From Micromonospora_J zhanjiangensis (GTDB lineage: Bacteria > Actinomycetota > Actinomycetes > Mycobacteriales > Micromonosporaceae), in the NCBI RefSeq assembly GCF_042650605.1, contig NZ_JBHSBN010000001.1:62001-126000 (forward strand): a stretch of 64,000 nt of DNA, in the 5' to 3' direction. The first letter of the stretch is position 1. Each line of letters begins with the position of its first letter. The notes under the pieces are model-generated. The model searched no databases. It saw only the letters and a program-made list of their open reading frames with translations, and was not told the origin of the DNA. Below, piece by piece: positions 50,346 to 58,584 of this stretch. The position numbers were made by a program, and so were the translations under genes.

Positions 50346-51452
50346 TCAGGCCAGTGCGGACTCGGCGGCGGCCAGGAAGGTGTCGTTCTCCTCGGGTGTG
50401 CCGATGGTGACCCGGACCCCGTCGCCGGCGAACGGGCGGACGATCACGCCGCGCGCCTCGCACGCCTTGGCGAAGTCCACCGCGCGGTCGCCCAGCGGCA
50501 GCCAGACGAAGTTGGCCTGGCTGGCCGGTACGTCGGGGACCAGCTTGCGGACCAGCTCGGTGACCCGCTCCCGCTCGGCGACCACCAGCGCGCTGCGCCG
50601 GCGTACCTCCTCGGCCTGGGTCAGCGCGGCGAGCGCGGCCGCCTGCGCGGCCAGGCTGGTGGAGAACGGGGTGACCACCTTGCGCACGGCGTCGGCCACC
50701 GCCGGCTGGCCGACCAGGAAACCGATCCGCAGCCCGGCCAGGCCCCACGCCTTGGACAGGGTGCGCAGCACGACCACGTTGGCCCGGTCGCCGTAGGCGG
50801 CCAGGCCGTCCGGCACCTCCGGGTCGGTGACGAACTCGCGGTACGCCTCGTCCAGCACCACCAGCACGTCGTTCGGCACCGCGTCGAGGAACCGGTCCAG
50901 CTCGGCCCGGCGCACGCTGGTGCCGGTCGGGTTGTTCGGGTTGCAGACCAGGATCATCCGGGTCCGGTCGGTGACCGCCGCGGCCATCGCCGCCAGGTCG
51001 TGCCCGTGTCCGGCGTCGTTGGGCACCTGCACGCTGGTCACGCCGCTGGTCGCCGCGATGATCGGGTACGCCTCGAACGAGCGCCACGCGTAGAGCAGTT
51101 CGTCGCCGGGCAGGCAGGTGGCCCGGACCAGGTGCTCGGCCAGCGCCACCGACCCGCAGCCGGTGGCGATCCGGTCGGCCGCCACGCCGTACTGGTCGGC
51201 CAGGGCGTCCCGCAGGGCGACCACGCCCATGTCCGGGTAGCGGTGCGAGCTGACCACGGCCTCGGTGACCGCCTCGACCACGCCGGGCAGCGGGCCGTAC
51301 GGCACCTCGTTGCTGGCGAGCTTGATCGCCTTCGGCAGGCCCAGTTCCCGGGCCAGGTCGGCCGGGTTGCGCCCGGGTACGTAGTTGGGCAGCACGTCCA
51401 GGTCGGGCCGGGTCAACCGGGCCGACGGGTCGGGGCGACCGGGCGTGGTCAT
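50346..51452 (-). CDS. hisC: Histidinol-phosphate aminotransferase-type enzyme
   Basis: This class I/II PLP aminotransferase (368 residues) would convert imidazole-acetol phosphate and glutamate to histidinol phosphate. It shows LASNEVPYGPLPGVVEAV, the PLP-phosphate region ATGCGSVALAEHLVRA, CNPNNPTGT, VVLDEAYREFV and the Schiff-base Lys in LSKAWGLAGLRIGF. No other his genes are in view, so it could instead act on aromatic acids (PAT type), which would suit the nearby hppD. It overlaps the RDD gene by 4 nt. Confidence 0.88.
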   Translation of the reverse strand: MTTPGRPDPSARLTRPDLDVLPNYVPGRNPADLARELGLPKAIKLASNEVPYGPLPGVVEAVTEAVVSSHRYPDMGVVALRDALADQYGVAADRIATGCGSVALAEHLVRATCLPGDELLYAWRSFEAYPIIAATSGVTSVQVPNDAGHGHDLAAMAAAVTDRTRMILVCNPNNPTGTSVRRAELDRFLDAVPNDVLVVLDEAYREFVTDPEVPDGLAAYGDRANVVVLRTLSKAWGLAGLRIGFLVGQPAVADAVRKVVTPFSTSLAAQAAALAALTQAEEVRRRSALVVAERERVTELVRKLVPDVPASQANFVWLPLGDRAVDFAKACEARGVIVRPFAGDGVRVTIGTPEENDTFLAAAESALA

Positions 51453-52507
51453 GCGGAACCTCCAGGGGTCTCGGCGTGGTCGTCGGACCGCGTCGTCGGG
51501 TCAGCGACGGGGGTCCGGGGCACCTGGACCACGACCGTCATGGCACGTTTGTCGTGCAGGGCCTGCCGCAACGGCCGGTCGAACAGCGGGAACGCGCAGT
51601 CGACCAGCTGCAGCAGCAGGCCGGCGAAGCAGCAGTACCAGAGGAACACCGGCAGGCCGAGGGTGTTCCAGCGGCGCATCGACTGGCCGAAGCTGAGCTG
51701 CGCCTGCTCGCCGAGCCCGACGACCCGGACCCCCAGCAGCCGCTTGCCCAGGGTCTGCCCGTTGTTGCGGGTGGCCGGCACCTCGTAGGCGAACCAGAGC
51801 GCGACGGCGATCAGCAGGATGGCCACCATCAGGCCGTCGGCCTGCGCGCCGGGCTGGGGCAGGTCCGTGTACGGGGTGCCCGGCGAGCGCAGCGCGGCCC
51901 GGTAGACCGGTGCCACCTCCTGCGCGTACCGCCAGACGAACCACCCGTTCACCACGACGTTGAGCAGCAGCACGACGCCGATGTCGATCAGCCGGGCGGC
52001 CAGCCGCGCGCCGAGCGGCGCCAGCGCCATCCCGTGCGGTCGGGGCGCCGGCTGGCCGTACGGGTAGGGCGGCCAGCCGGGCGGCAGCTGGCCGGGCGGG
52101 ACGGCCCCCCACGACGGCGGTGTGCCGGGCCCCCACGGCGGCGGTGTGTCGGATCCGCCCGCCGGCTGGCCGGGCGTCGGTTGGCCCCAACCGCCCGTCG
52201 GCGTGGGCCAGCCGCCGCCGGTCGGTCCGGTCGGCGGCGGCGAGCCGGGGGCCGGGGACTCCCCGGGCGAGACCGGGCGGTCGCCCGGACCGCCGCCGAT
52301 CGCCGGGCCCGCGCCGATCGCCGGACCGGCACCGGCCTCCGCCGCGGCACCGGGCGCCTCCGGTTCGGGTTCCGGTTCGGGCGGCGGCGGACCGTCGGGC
52401 GGGGTGGCGTCGGCGGGCAGCGGCGCGCCGACCCAGCCGTCGCCGTCCCACCACCGCTGGGTGGTCGGTTCGGCGGGGTCGCGGTACCAGCCGGGTTGTA
52501 CCGTCAC
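51449..52507 (-). CDS. DUF2510 plus RDD-domain membrane protein
   Basis: The 352-residue protein opens with a DUF2510 module (PGWYRDPAEPTTQRWWDGDG, residues 5-24). A Pro/Gly-rich disordered linker of about 130 residues follows. The RDD domain comes last, with three to four membrane helices (ARLIDIGVVLLLNVVVNGWF; LMVAILLIAVALWFAYEV; VFLWYCCFAGLLLQLVDCAF) and the motif NNGQTLGKRLLGVRVV. RDD proteins are poorly characterised, with some linked to transport. It is probably co-transcribed with the second RDD gene and hisC. Confidence 0.85.
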   Translation of the reverse strand: MTVQPGWYRDPAEPTTQRWWDGDGWVGAPLPADATPPDGPPPPEPEPEPEAPGAAAEAGAGPAIGAGPAIGGGPGDRPVSPGESPAPGSPPPTGPTGGGWPTPTGGWGQPTPGQPAGGSDTPPPWGPGTPPSWGAVPPGQLPPGWPPYPYGQPAPRPHGMALAPLGARLAARLIDIGVVLLLNVVVNGWFVWRYAQEVAPVYRAALRSPGTPYTDLPQPGAQADGLMVAILLIAVALWFAYEVPATRNNGQTLGKRLLGVRVVGLGEQAQLSFGQSMRRWNTLGLPVFLWYCCFAGLLLQLVDCAFPLFDRPLRQALHDKRAMTVVVQVPRTPVADPTTRSDDHAETPGGSA

Positions 52508-52538
52508 GGTGCCAGCCTCTGTTCGTTCACCCTGTCGT

Positions 52539-53201
52539 TCACCCTGGAACCTTAACCACCACGGTCCGGGCGAACTTGTCGTGGAGGCACTGCTGGTAGG
52601 GCTTGTCCCAGAGCTGCCACAGCCCGTCGAGGTAACTCAGGAACGGAACCACCGCGCTGGCCGGGTACTGCACCAGGTAGCGCCGGGCCGCGTGGCCGCG
52701 TCCGAGGGTCTCCGCCGGGTCGAGCGGTACCACCCGCAGCTTCATCGTCTTCTTGCCGAAGGTCTGCCCGGACCGGAACATCATCTCGACGTAGTAGACG
52801 TAGGCCAGGATTATCATCAGCGCGAACAGGCCGAGTTCGACCCAGAGCAGCGGCAGGAAGACGTCGAGGAAGTCCGGCGGTGGCACCGTCCCGTCGGGGT
52901 CGACCCGTACCGCGTCCGGCAGCACGGTGAACAGGACGATCAGGACGGCCGGGACGGCGAGCACCATTCCCACCGCGACGAAGATCGCCGAGTCGATCAG
53001 ATGGGCGAGGAACCGGTCGCCGAAGCCGGCCAGCGGCTGGCCGGCCGGGCTGACCGGGGGCGGCGGGAACGGCGGGTGGCCACCGGGGCCCGGCATCGGC
53101 CGGTGCCCCGGTGGCTCCCACTGCCGCGGTACGTCCGGCCGTCCGGCCGGGTCCCAGGGCTGCGCGCCGGCTGGATTCGCGGCGTACGGGGGCTGCGTCA
53201 C
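52539..53201 (-). CDS. RDD-family membrane protein
   Basis: The 220-residue protein has a Pro/Gly-rich cytoplasmic N-terminus of about 60 residues. An RDD domain follows: FLAHLIDSAIFVAVGMVLAV, FLPLLWVELGLFALMIILAY and RSGQTFGKKTMKLRVVPLD, ending in a helix and SYLDGLWQLWDKPYQQCLHD. The final CLHDKFARTVVVKVP parallels the ALHDKRAMTVVVQVP of the next gene, so the two are paralogues from duplication. They probably work together in the membrane. Confidence 0.85.
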   Translation of the reverse strand: MTQPPYAANPAGAQPWDPAGRPDVPRQWEPPGHRPMPGPGGHPPFPPPPVSPAGQPLAGFGDRFLAHLIDSAIFVAVGMVLAVPAVLIVLFTVLPDAVRVDPDGTVPPPDFLDVFLPLLWVELGLFALMIILAYVYYVEMMFRSGQTFGKKTMKLRVVPLDPAETLGRGHAARRYLVQYPASAVVPFLSYLDGLWQLWDKPYQQCLHDKFARTVVVKVPG

Positions 53202-53211
53202 GGGAACAGTG

Positions 53212-54426
53212 TTACAAATTCCCGCGAGCCTCCTGCTCCCGCTCGATCGCCTGGAACAGCGCCTTGAAGTTGCCCTTGCCGAAGCCGAGTGAGCCGTGCC
53301 GCTCGATCAGCTCGAAGAACACCGTCGGCCGGTCCTGGACCGGCTTGGTGAAGATCTGCAGCAGGTAGCCGTCCTCGTCCCGGTCGACCAGGATCTTGCG
53401 GGACTGCAGCTCCTCGATCGGGACCCGGACGGTGCCGATCCGCTCGCGCAGTTCCGGGTCCTCGTAGTAGGAGTCCGGGGTGTCCAGGAACTCGACCCCG
53501 GCGGCCCGCATCGCGTCCACGCTGGCCAGGATGTCGTTGGTGGCCACCGCGATGTGCTGGGCACCCGGACCGTCGTAGAACTCCAGGTACTCGTCGATCT
53601 GCGACTTCTTGCGGGCCACCGCCGGCTCGTTCAGCGGGAACTTGACCTTGCGGGTGCCGTTCGCCACCACCTTGGACATCAGCGCCGAGTAGTCGGTGGC
53701 GATGTCGTCGCCGATGAACTCGGCCATGTTGGTGAAGCCCATGACCCGCTTGTAGAACTCCACCCACTCGTCCATCCGGCCGAGTTCGACGTTGCCGACG
53801 ACGTGGTCGACCGCCTGGAAGTACCGCTTCGGCTGCAGACCCGCCTCGATCATCGGCTTGCGGTCGACGATCGGTCCGCGGGCCACGAAGCCCGGCAGGA
53901 ACGGGCCGGTGTAACGGGACCGGTCGACCAGGGTGTGCCGGGTGTCGCCGTACGTGGCGATGCTGGCCACCCGGACCGTGCCGTGCTCGTCGTGCAGGTC
54001 GTTCGGCTCGACCAGGCCCTTGGCGCCCTGCCCGACGGCGTGCGCGTACGCGGCGTCGACGTCCGGCACCTCCAGCGCGATGTCGATCACCCCGTCGCTG
54101 TGCCGGGTGACGTGCTCCGCGCCGGTGGCGTCCGGGCGGACCGCGCCGGTGAACACGAACCGGGCCGAGCCGCTGGTCAGCACGTACTCGGCGTGGTCCC
54201 GGAAGCCCTGCTCCGGACCCCGGTACGCGACGCAGGTCATCCCGAACGCGGTCGAGTAGTAGTGCGCCGCCTGCTTCGCGTTGCCGACCATGAAGTGGAC
54301 GAAGTCGAGTCCCTTGACCGGGAACGGGTCGTGCGTGATGTCGTGGTCGACGGCGCCGATCAGTTCGTCGACGTCCACGTGGTCGCCGGGGCCACCGGCC
54401 TGTGGCCGGTCGATCGCCTGGGTCAT
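53212..54426 (-). CDS. hppD: 4-hydroxyphenylpyruvate dioxygenase
   Basis: HppD converts 4-hydroxyphenylpyruvate to homogentisate with Fe(II) and O2. The 404-residue protein has two VOC domains. DFVHFMVGNAKQAAHYYSTA marks the first; the second has AVDHVVGNVELGRMDEWVEF (iron His), GPGAQHIAVATNDI (iron His) and VFFELIERHGSLGFGKGNFK (iron Glu and the C-terminal gate helix). ATG at 54426 has GGAGGGAG upstream. It feeds HmgA and Fah, encoded 8-9 kb to the left. A divergent Lrp/AsnC gene is the likely regulator. Confidence 0.96.
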   Translation of the reverse strand: MTQAIDRPQAGGPGDHVDVDELIGAVDHDITHDPFPVKGLDFVHFMVGNAKQAAHYYSTAFGMTCVAYRGPEQGFRDHAEYVLTSGSARFVFTGAVRPDATGAEHVTRHSDGVIDIALEVPDVDAAYAHAVGQGAKGLVEPNDLHDEHGTVRVASIATYGDTRHTLVDRSRYTGPFLPGFVARGPIVDRKPMIEAGLQPKRYFQAVDHVVGNVELGRMDEWVEFYKRVMGFTNMAEFIGDDIATDYSALMSKVVANGTRKVKFPLNEPAVARKKSQIDEYLEFYDGPGAQHIAVATNDILASVDAMRAAGVEFLDTPDSYYEDPELRERIGTVRVPIEELQSRKILVDRDEDGYLLQIFTKPVQDRPTVFFELIERHGSLGFGKGNFKALFQAIEREQEARGNL

Positions 54427-54563
54427 CGCGACTCCCTCCAGTTGCCGTGTTGCTGTCCGCTTCGTGGGCGGCGTCCTGTGGCGAGGATCGCGTCCGGACC
54501 TGATGTTGGGCAACTGTCTCGGAAAAAACTGGTCAGCTTGCGCATTCGGTATGGTGTTGACCC

Positions 54564-55094
54564 GTGACCGCTGCACAGAATGTCCAGCTCGACCGGCTCG
54601 ACGTCGCCCTGGTCGAACTGTTGGCCGCCGAGCCCCGGATCGGCGTACTGGAGTGCTCGCGGCGGCTGCGGGTGGCCCGCGGCACGGTTCAGGCCCGGCT
54701 GGACAAGTTGGTGGCCAAGGGGGTCGTGCTGGGGTTCGGGCCGGATCTCGCGCCGGCCGCGATCGGGTTCGACGTGACCTCGTTCGTGACGCTGGAGATC
54801 AGTCAGCGGCACGGGCACGACGTGGTCACCGCCCACCTGTCCCGGATCCCGGAGGTGCTGGAGGCGCACACGATCACCGGTTCCGGGGACATGCTCTGCC
54901 GGATCGTGGCGCGGTCCAACGCCGACCTGCAGCGGGTGATCGACGAGATCCTCTCGCACGAGGGGATCAGCCGGGCGTCGACGATCATCGCGTTGGCCGA
55001 GCAGATCCCGTACCGGGTGTTGCCGCTGGTCCGTTCGGTGGCCGGCGCCCGGGAGGTAAAAGATGAAAGCCGCGACACGGACAAATCGGCTTAA
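54564..55094 (+). CDS. Lrp/AsnC-family transcriptional regulator
   Basis: The 176-residue protein has an N-terminal winged helix (VALVELLAAEPRIGVLECSR; RVARGTVQARLDKLVAKGVV, residues 10-50) and a C-terminal RAM ligand-binding domain (FVTLEISQRHGHDVVTAHLS; EVLEAHTITGSGDMLCRIVA). It is divergent from hppD across 137 bp, the classic place for a regulator of aromatic amino-acid breakdown; an aromatic amino acid or ketoacid could be the effector. GTG at 54564 follows TATGGT by 8 nt, pointing to a leaderless transcript. Confidence 0.88.
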   Translation: MTAAQNVQLDRLDVALVELLAAEPRIGVLECSRRLRVARGTVQARLDKLVAKGVVLGFGPDLAPAAIGFDVTSFVTLEISQRHGHDVVTAHLSRIPEVLEAHTITGSGDMLCRIVARSNADLQRVIDEILSHEGISRASTIIALAEQIPYRVLPLVRSVAGAREVKDESRDTDKSA

Positions 55095-55129
55095 CGTTCT
55101 CCGGTGGTACGCGCCGCTACCGTAGCCGG

Positions 55130-56563
55130 GTGGCGAAGGGGAGCGGCCCGTGCGTGAAGTGCTGGCTCGCCCTGGCGCTGGTCGGCGTGATCATCCTGGT
55201 CGCCACCGGGGTGTGGAACCCCTTCCCCGACCTGTGGCAGTGGGCCAGCCAGAACCGCGCGCTGTCCGAACCCGCCCCGGCCTGGCAGCAACGGCTGGGC
55301 GGCAGCCCGACCAGCGTCACCATCGCCGGCAACACCGCCGTGGTCGAGGAACGCACCTCGGTCGAGGCGCGCAGCCTGGCCACCGGGGTCAAGCTCTGGG
55401 ACCGTAAGGCCGACTGGGCCGCGGTCGCCGGCGCCGACCGGGACGCGGTGGTCGCGGTGGGCAAGCTGCTGGAGAAGGGCTACCAGGTCCTCGACCCGGA
55501 AACCGGGGCGGTACGCCGGAGCGACAAGGACGCCGTCGCGGTCTGGACCTACCGCAACGCGCTGCTGGACGTGCGCTGCGTCAACGCCAAGGACTGCACG
55601 CTGACCGCCTGGGACCCGCGTGGCAGCACGCCGGCCTGGAGCGCCTTCCTGCCCGGGGTGCACGCGGGGCTGCTCGCCGACAACCCGAAGCTGCTCGGCA
55701 CCCGCCGGCTGACCGCCCGTCGGGTGGCCGACGACGCCAGCGGGCCGGAGCTGATGCCCGGCCTGCTCGGGCTGCCGGTGGACGGGCGGGTGGTCATCGT
55801 GGACACCGCCGCCGGTCGGGTGATGCAGGACGTCCAGCCCGGCCGCGAGGACCGGGTCGTCGTGGTGGGCGGCCGGATGCTCCGGATCGAGGCCCGCGCG
55901 CGGGACGCGAGCTGCTACTTCACGGTCATCGCCCGGGACCCGGCCACCGGCCAGGAGGTGTGGCGGCGGACCAGCCTCAACCTGCGGACCGCCGACGGCG
56001 CCGGGTGCGTGCAGCGGGACGATCCGCAGGGCGGCCAGAACGTCGTCGTCGCGGTCGGCCCGGACGGCCGCGAGGTGGTGCTCGACGCGTACGACGGGCG
56101 GTACCTCTGGGTCGGCGCGGCCGGCGAGAAGCTGCTCGCCGTCGACGACCGGTACGCCCTGGCCCGGTCCGCCGACGGCGGCTCGGTGAACGTGCACGAG
56201 CTGCCGGTTGAGGCCACCCGGTGGAGTCGCCCGCTGGCCAAGGAGGGGCCGGCCGCGCTCACCCGGTACGCGGTCGTACTGATCGACGAAAAGCCGGACC
56301 GGATCATCGCGACGGAACCGCGCGGCGGCCGCGAGCTGGTCAACATCCGGTCGGACGCCAAGGTGTTCGCCGTCGGCCCCGGCGGGATGATCATCGGGGA
56401 CGGCCGGGACCTCGGCTACGTCCGGTTCAGCGGCTCGGGGTCCGACCGGCCCGGTCCGGGTGCCGGGCGTCCGGACGCCGGACCGGGCGACGGGAAGGCG
56501 GGCACCACCGGCCCGACCTGCGACGGCCCGAAGAACGAGGTGTGCCCGCCGCGGGGTGGGTGA
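55130..56563 (+). CDS. PQQ-like beta-propeller membrane-anchored protein
   Basis: The 477-residue protein has an N-terminal membrane helix (CWLALALVGVIILVATGVW, residues 11-29) and an extracellular WD/PQQ-like propeller with strands such as TSVEARSLATGVKLWDRKAD, VIARDPATGQEVWRRTSLN and VVLDAYDGRYLWVGAAGEKL. A Pro/Gly-rich tail ends CDGPKNEVCPPRGG, where two Cys could form a disulfide. It may sense or scaffold envelope components. GTG at 55130 follows TACCGT by 6 nt. It resembles the product of the gene at 49001 in plan, not closely in sequence. Confidence 0.75.
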   Translation: MAKGSGPCVKCWLALALVGVIILVATGVWNPFPDLWQWASQNRALSEPAPAWQQRLGGSPTSVTIAGNTAVVEERTSVEARSLATGVKLWDRKADWAAVAGADRDAVVAVGKLLEKGYQVLDPETGAVRRSDKDAVAVWTYRNALLDVRCVNAKDCTLTAWDPRGSTPAWSAFLPGVHAGLLADNPKLLGTRRLTARRVADDASGPELMPGLLGLPVDGRVVIVDTAAGRVMQDVQPGREDRVVVVGGRMLRIEARARDASCYFTVIARDPATGQEVWRRTSLNLRTADGAGCVQRDDPQGGQNVVVAVGPDGREVVLDAYDGRYLWVGAAGEKLLAVDDRYALARSADGGSVNVHELPVEATRWSRPLAKEGPAALTRYAVVLIDEKPDRIIATEPRGGRELVNIRSDAKVFAVGPGGMIIGDGRDLGYVRFSGSGSDRPGPGAGRPDAGPGDGKAGTTGPTCDGPKNEVCPPRGG

Positions 56564-56631
56564 GATCTCCGGTCCCAGGAAAGCCCCGTCGGGTACGACC
56601 GGACCGACCGGCTGGCCTAGGCTTGCGGGTC

Positions 56632-58302
56632 ATGAGCAGTGCCGCCGCGTTCTCCTACGCACCCCTGCTGCCCCTCGGCCCGGACGCGACCGAATACCGC
56701 CTGGTCACCGACGAGGGCGTGGACGTGGTCAACGGTCCGGGTGGCCGCCGCTTCCTGACCGTCGAGCCGGCGGCGCTGACCGCGCTGACCGCCGAGGCGA
56801 TGCACGACATCGCCCACTTCCTGCGGCCGGCGCACCTGGCCCAGCTCCGCTCCATCCTCGACGATCCGGCGGCGTCGCCGAACGACCGGTTCGTCGCGTT
56901 GGACCTGCTGCGCAACGCCAACATCGCGGCCGGCGGCGTACTGCCGATGTGTCAGGACACCGGCACCGCGATCGTGATGGGCAAGCGCGGCCGGCACGTG
57001 CTCACCGACGGCACCGACGCGGAGGCGATCGCGACCGGCGTCTACCAGGCGTACACCCGGCTCAACCTGCGCTATTCGCAGCTCGCCCCGCTGACGATGT
57101 GGGAGGAGCGCAACACCGGCAGCAACCTGCCGGCCCAGATCGACCTGTACGCCGAGGACCCGGACGGGCACCCGGACGCGTACAAGTTCCTGTTCATGGC
57201 GAAGGGCGGCGGCTCGGCCAACAAGTCGTACCTCTACCAGGAGACCAAGGCGCTGCTCAATCCCACCCGGATGATGCGGTTCCTGGAGGAGAAGCTGCGG
57301 CTGATCGGCACCTCGGCCTGCCCGCCGTACCACCTGGCGATCGTCATCGGCGGCACCTCCGCCGAGTACGCCTTGAAGACCGCCAAGTACGCCTCCGCGA
57401 AGTACCTGGACAGCCTGCCCACGCACGGCTCGATGAGCGCGCACGGCTTCCGGGACCTGGAGCTGGAGGCCGAGGTGCTGGAGCTGACCCGGCAGTTCGG
57501 CATCGGCGCGCAGTTCGGCGGGCGTTACTTCTGCCACGACGTACGGGTGGTCCGGTTGCCCCGGCACGGCGCGTCCTGCCCGGTGGCGATCGCGGTCTCC
57601 TGCTCGGCGGACCGGCAGGCGGTAGCCAAGATCACCCCCTCCGGGGTGTGGCTGGAGCGGCTGGAGACCGACCCGGCCCGGTTCCTGCCGGACGTCACCG
57701 ACGGCCAGCTCGAATCCGGTTCCGAGGTGGTCCGGGTCGACCTGAACCGGCCGATGGCCGAGATCCGGGCCGAGCTGTCGAAGTATCCGGTGCAGACCCG
57801 GCTGTCGCTGACCGGCCCGCTGGTGGTGGCCCGGGACATCGCGCACGCCAAGATCGCCGAACGGCTGGACGCGGGCGAGCCGATGCCGCAATATCTGCGC
57901 GACCACGCCGTCTACTACGCCGGCCCGGCCAAGACCCCGGAGGGCTACGCCTCCGGCTCGTTCGGCCCGACCACCGCTGGCCGGATGGACGCGTACGTGG
58001 AGAAGTTTCAGGCCGCCGGCGGGTCGCTGGTGATGCTGGCCAAGGGCAACCGGTCCGCCCAGGTGACCCGGTCGTGCGCCACCCACGGCGGCTTCTACCT
58101 CGGCTCCATCGGCGGCCCGGCGGCCCGGTTGGCCCAGGACTGCATCAAGCACGTCGAGGTCCTGGAATACCCCGAGCTGGGCATGGAGGCGGTCTGGAAG
58201 ATCGAGGTGGAGGACTTCCCGGCCTTCATCGTGGTCGACGACAAGGGCGAGGACTTCTTCGCCGAGGTCACCAAGCCGGTCCTCACCATCGGCCGCCGCT
58301 GA
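56632..58302 (+). CDS. Class I (iron-sulfur) fumarate hydratase
   Basis: This enzyme interconverts fumarate and malate with an oxygen-sensitive [4Fe-4S] cluster. The 556-residue single chain (FumA/FumB type) carries the three cluster Cys: Cys107 in LPMCQDTGT, Cys230 in IGTSACPPYHLAIV and Cys301 in YFCHDVRVVRLPRHGASCP. The fused C-terminal domain has YYAGPAKTPEGYASGSFGPT and THGGFYLGSIGGPAA. It is complete. ATG at 56632 follows TAGGCT by 8 nt. A class II fumarase gene begins 4.7 kb to the right. Fumarate also arises from Fah, encoded 9 kb to the left. Confidence 0.94.
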   Translation: MSSAAAFSYAPLLPLGPDATEYRLVTDEGVDVVNGPGGRRFLTVEPAALTALTAEAMHDIAHFLRPAHLAQLRSILDDPAASPNDRFVALDLLRNANIAAGGVLPMCQDTGTAIVMGKRGRHVLTDGTDAEAIATGVYQAYTRLNLRYSQLAPLTMWEERNTGSNLPAQIDLYAEDPDGHPDAYKFLFMAKGGGSANKSYLYQETKALLNPTRMMRFLEEKLRLIGTSACPPYHLAIVIGGTSAEYALKTAKYASAKYLDSLPTHGSMSAHGFRDLELEAEVLELTRQFGIGAQFGGRYFCHDVRVVRLPRHGASCPVAIAVSCSADRQAVAKITPSGVWLERLETDPARFLPDVTDGQLESGSEVVRVDLNRPMAEIRAELSKYPVQTRLSLTGPLVVARDIAHAKIAERLDAGEPMPQYLRDHAVYYAGPAKTPEGYASGSFGPTTAGRMDAYVEKFQAAGGSLVMLAKGNRSAQVTRSCATHGGFYLGSIGGPAARLAQDCIKHVEVLEYPELGMEAVWKIEVEDFPAFIVVDDKGEDFFAEVTKPVLTIGRR

Positions 58303-58345
58303 TCCACGTGGTCAGCGCCGCCGGCTCGGGTGGCGGAACGGACAA

Positions 58346-58383
58346 CCGGACCGGCCGGCGTGACGACGGTCCGGCCGGTCCGG
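58346..58383 (+). terminator. Strong hairpin terminator after the class I fumarase
   Basis: A perfect 13-bp stem, CCGGACCGGCCGG (58346-58358) with CCGGCCGGTCCGG (58371-58383), has a 12-nt loop. It begins 44 bp past the fumarase stop. A second hairpin (CGCCCGC with GCGGGCG) follows near 58403. Confidence 0.8.
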
Positions 58384-58489
58384 GTAGCGCGGCGATCCGG
58401 TGCGCCCGCCCGCCATACCCTGCGGGCGGGCGCGCCGCCCCCGTCAGGCGCCGTGCCGCGCGGTCCGAACTGGATCCTCCGCCCGCGCG

Positions 58490-58522
58490 CTCTCAAACCG
58501 CTTTCAGACCGCTATCAGCCTC
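58490..58522 (+). promoter_or_regulatory. Three 11-bp direct repeats upstream of the SARP gene
   Basis: CTCTCAAACCG, CTTTCAGACCG and CTATCAGCCTC follow one another exactly every 11 bp (58490-58500, 58501-58511, 58512-58522). SARP and AfsR/PhoP-type factors bind direct repeats at 11-bp spacing. A -10-like TACTCT lies at 58548-58553, 32 bp before the start codon, so the repeats sit about where an activator would. Confidence 0.65.
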
Positions 58523-58584
58523 CCCTGGCGCGCAGTGAGCGACGGACTACTCTGCATGAGAGCGAGGCTCGGGCGGGAGCGCGG

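Noticed and set aside
54439..54516. CAGTTGCC and GGCAACTG inverted copies between hppD and the Lrp/AsnC gene
   Set aside because: The arms are 62 bp apart and only 8 bp long. They may be half-sites for the regulator, but the evidence is thin.
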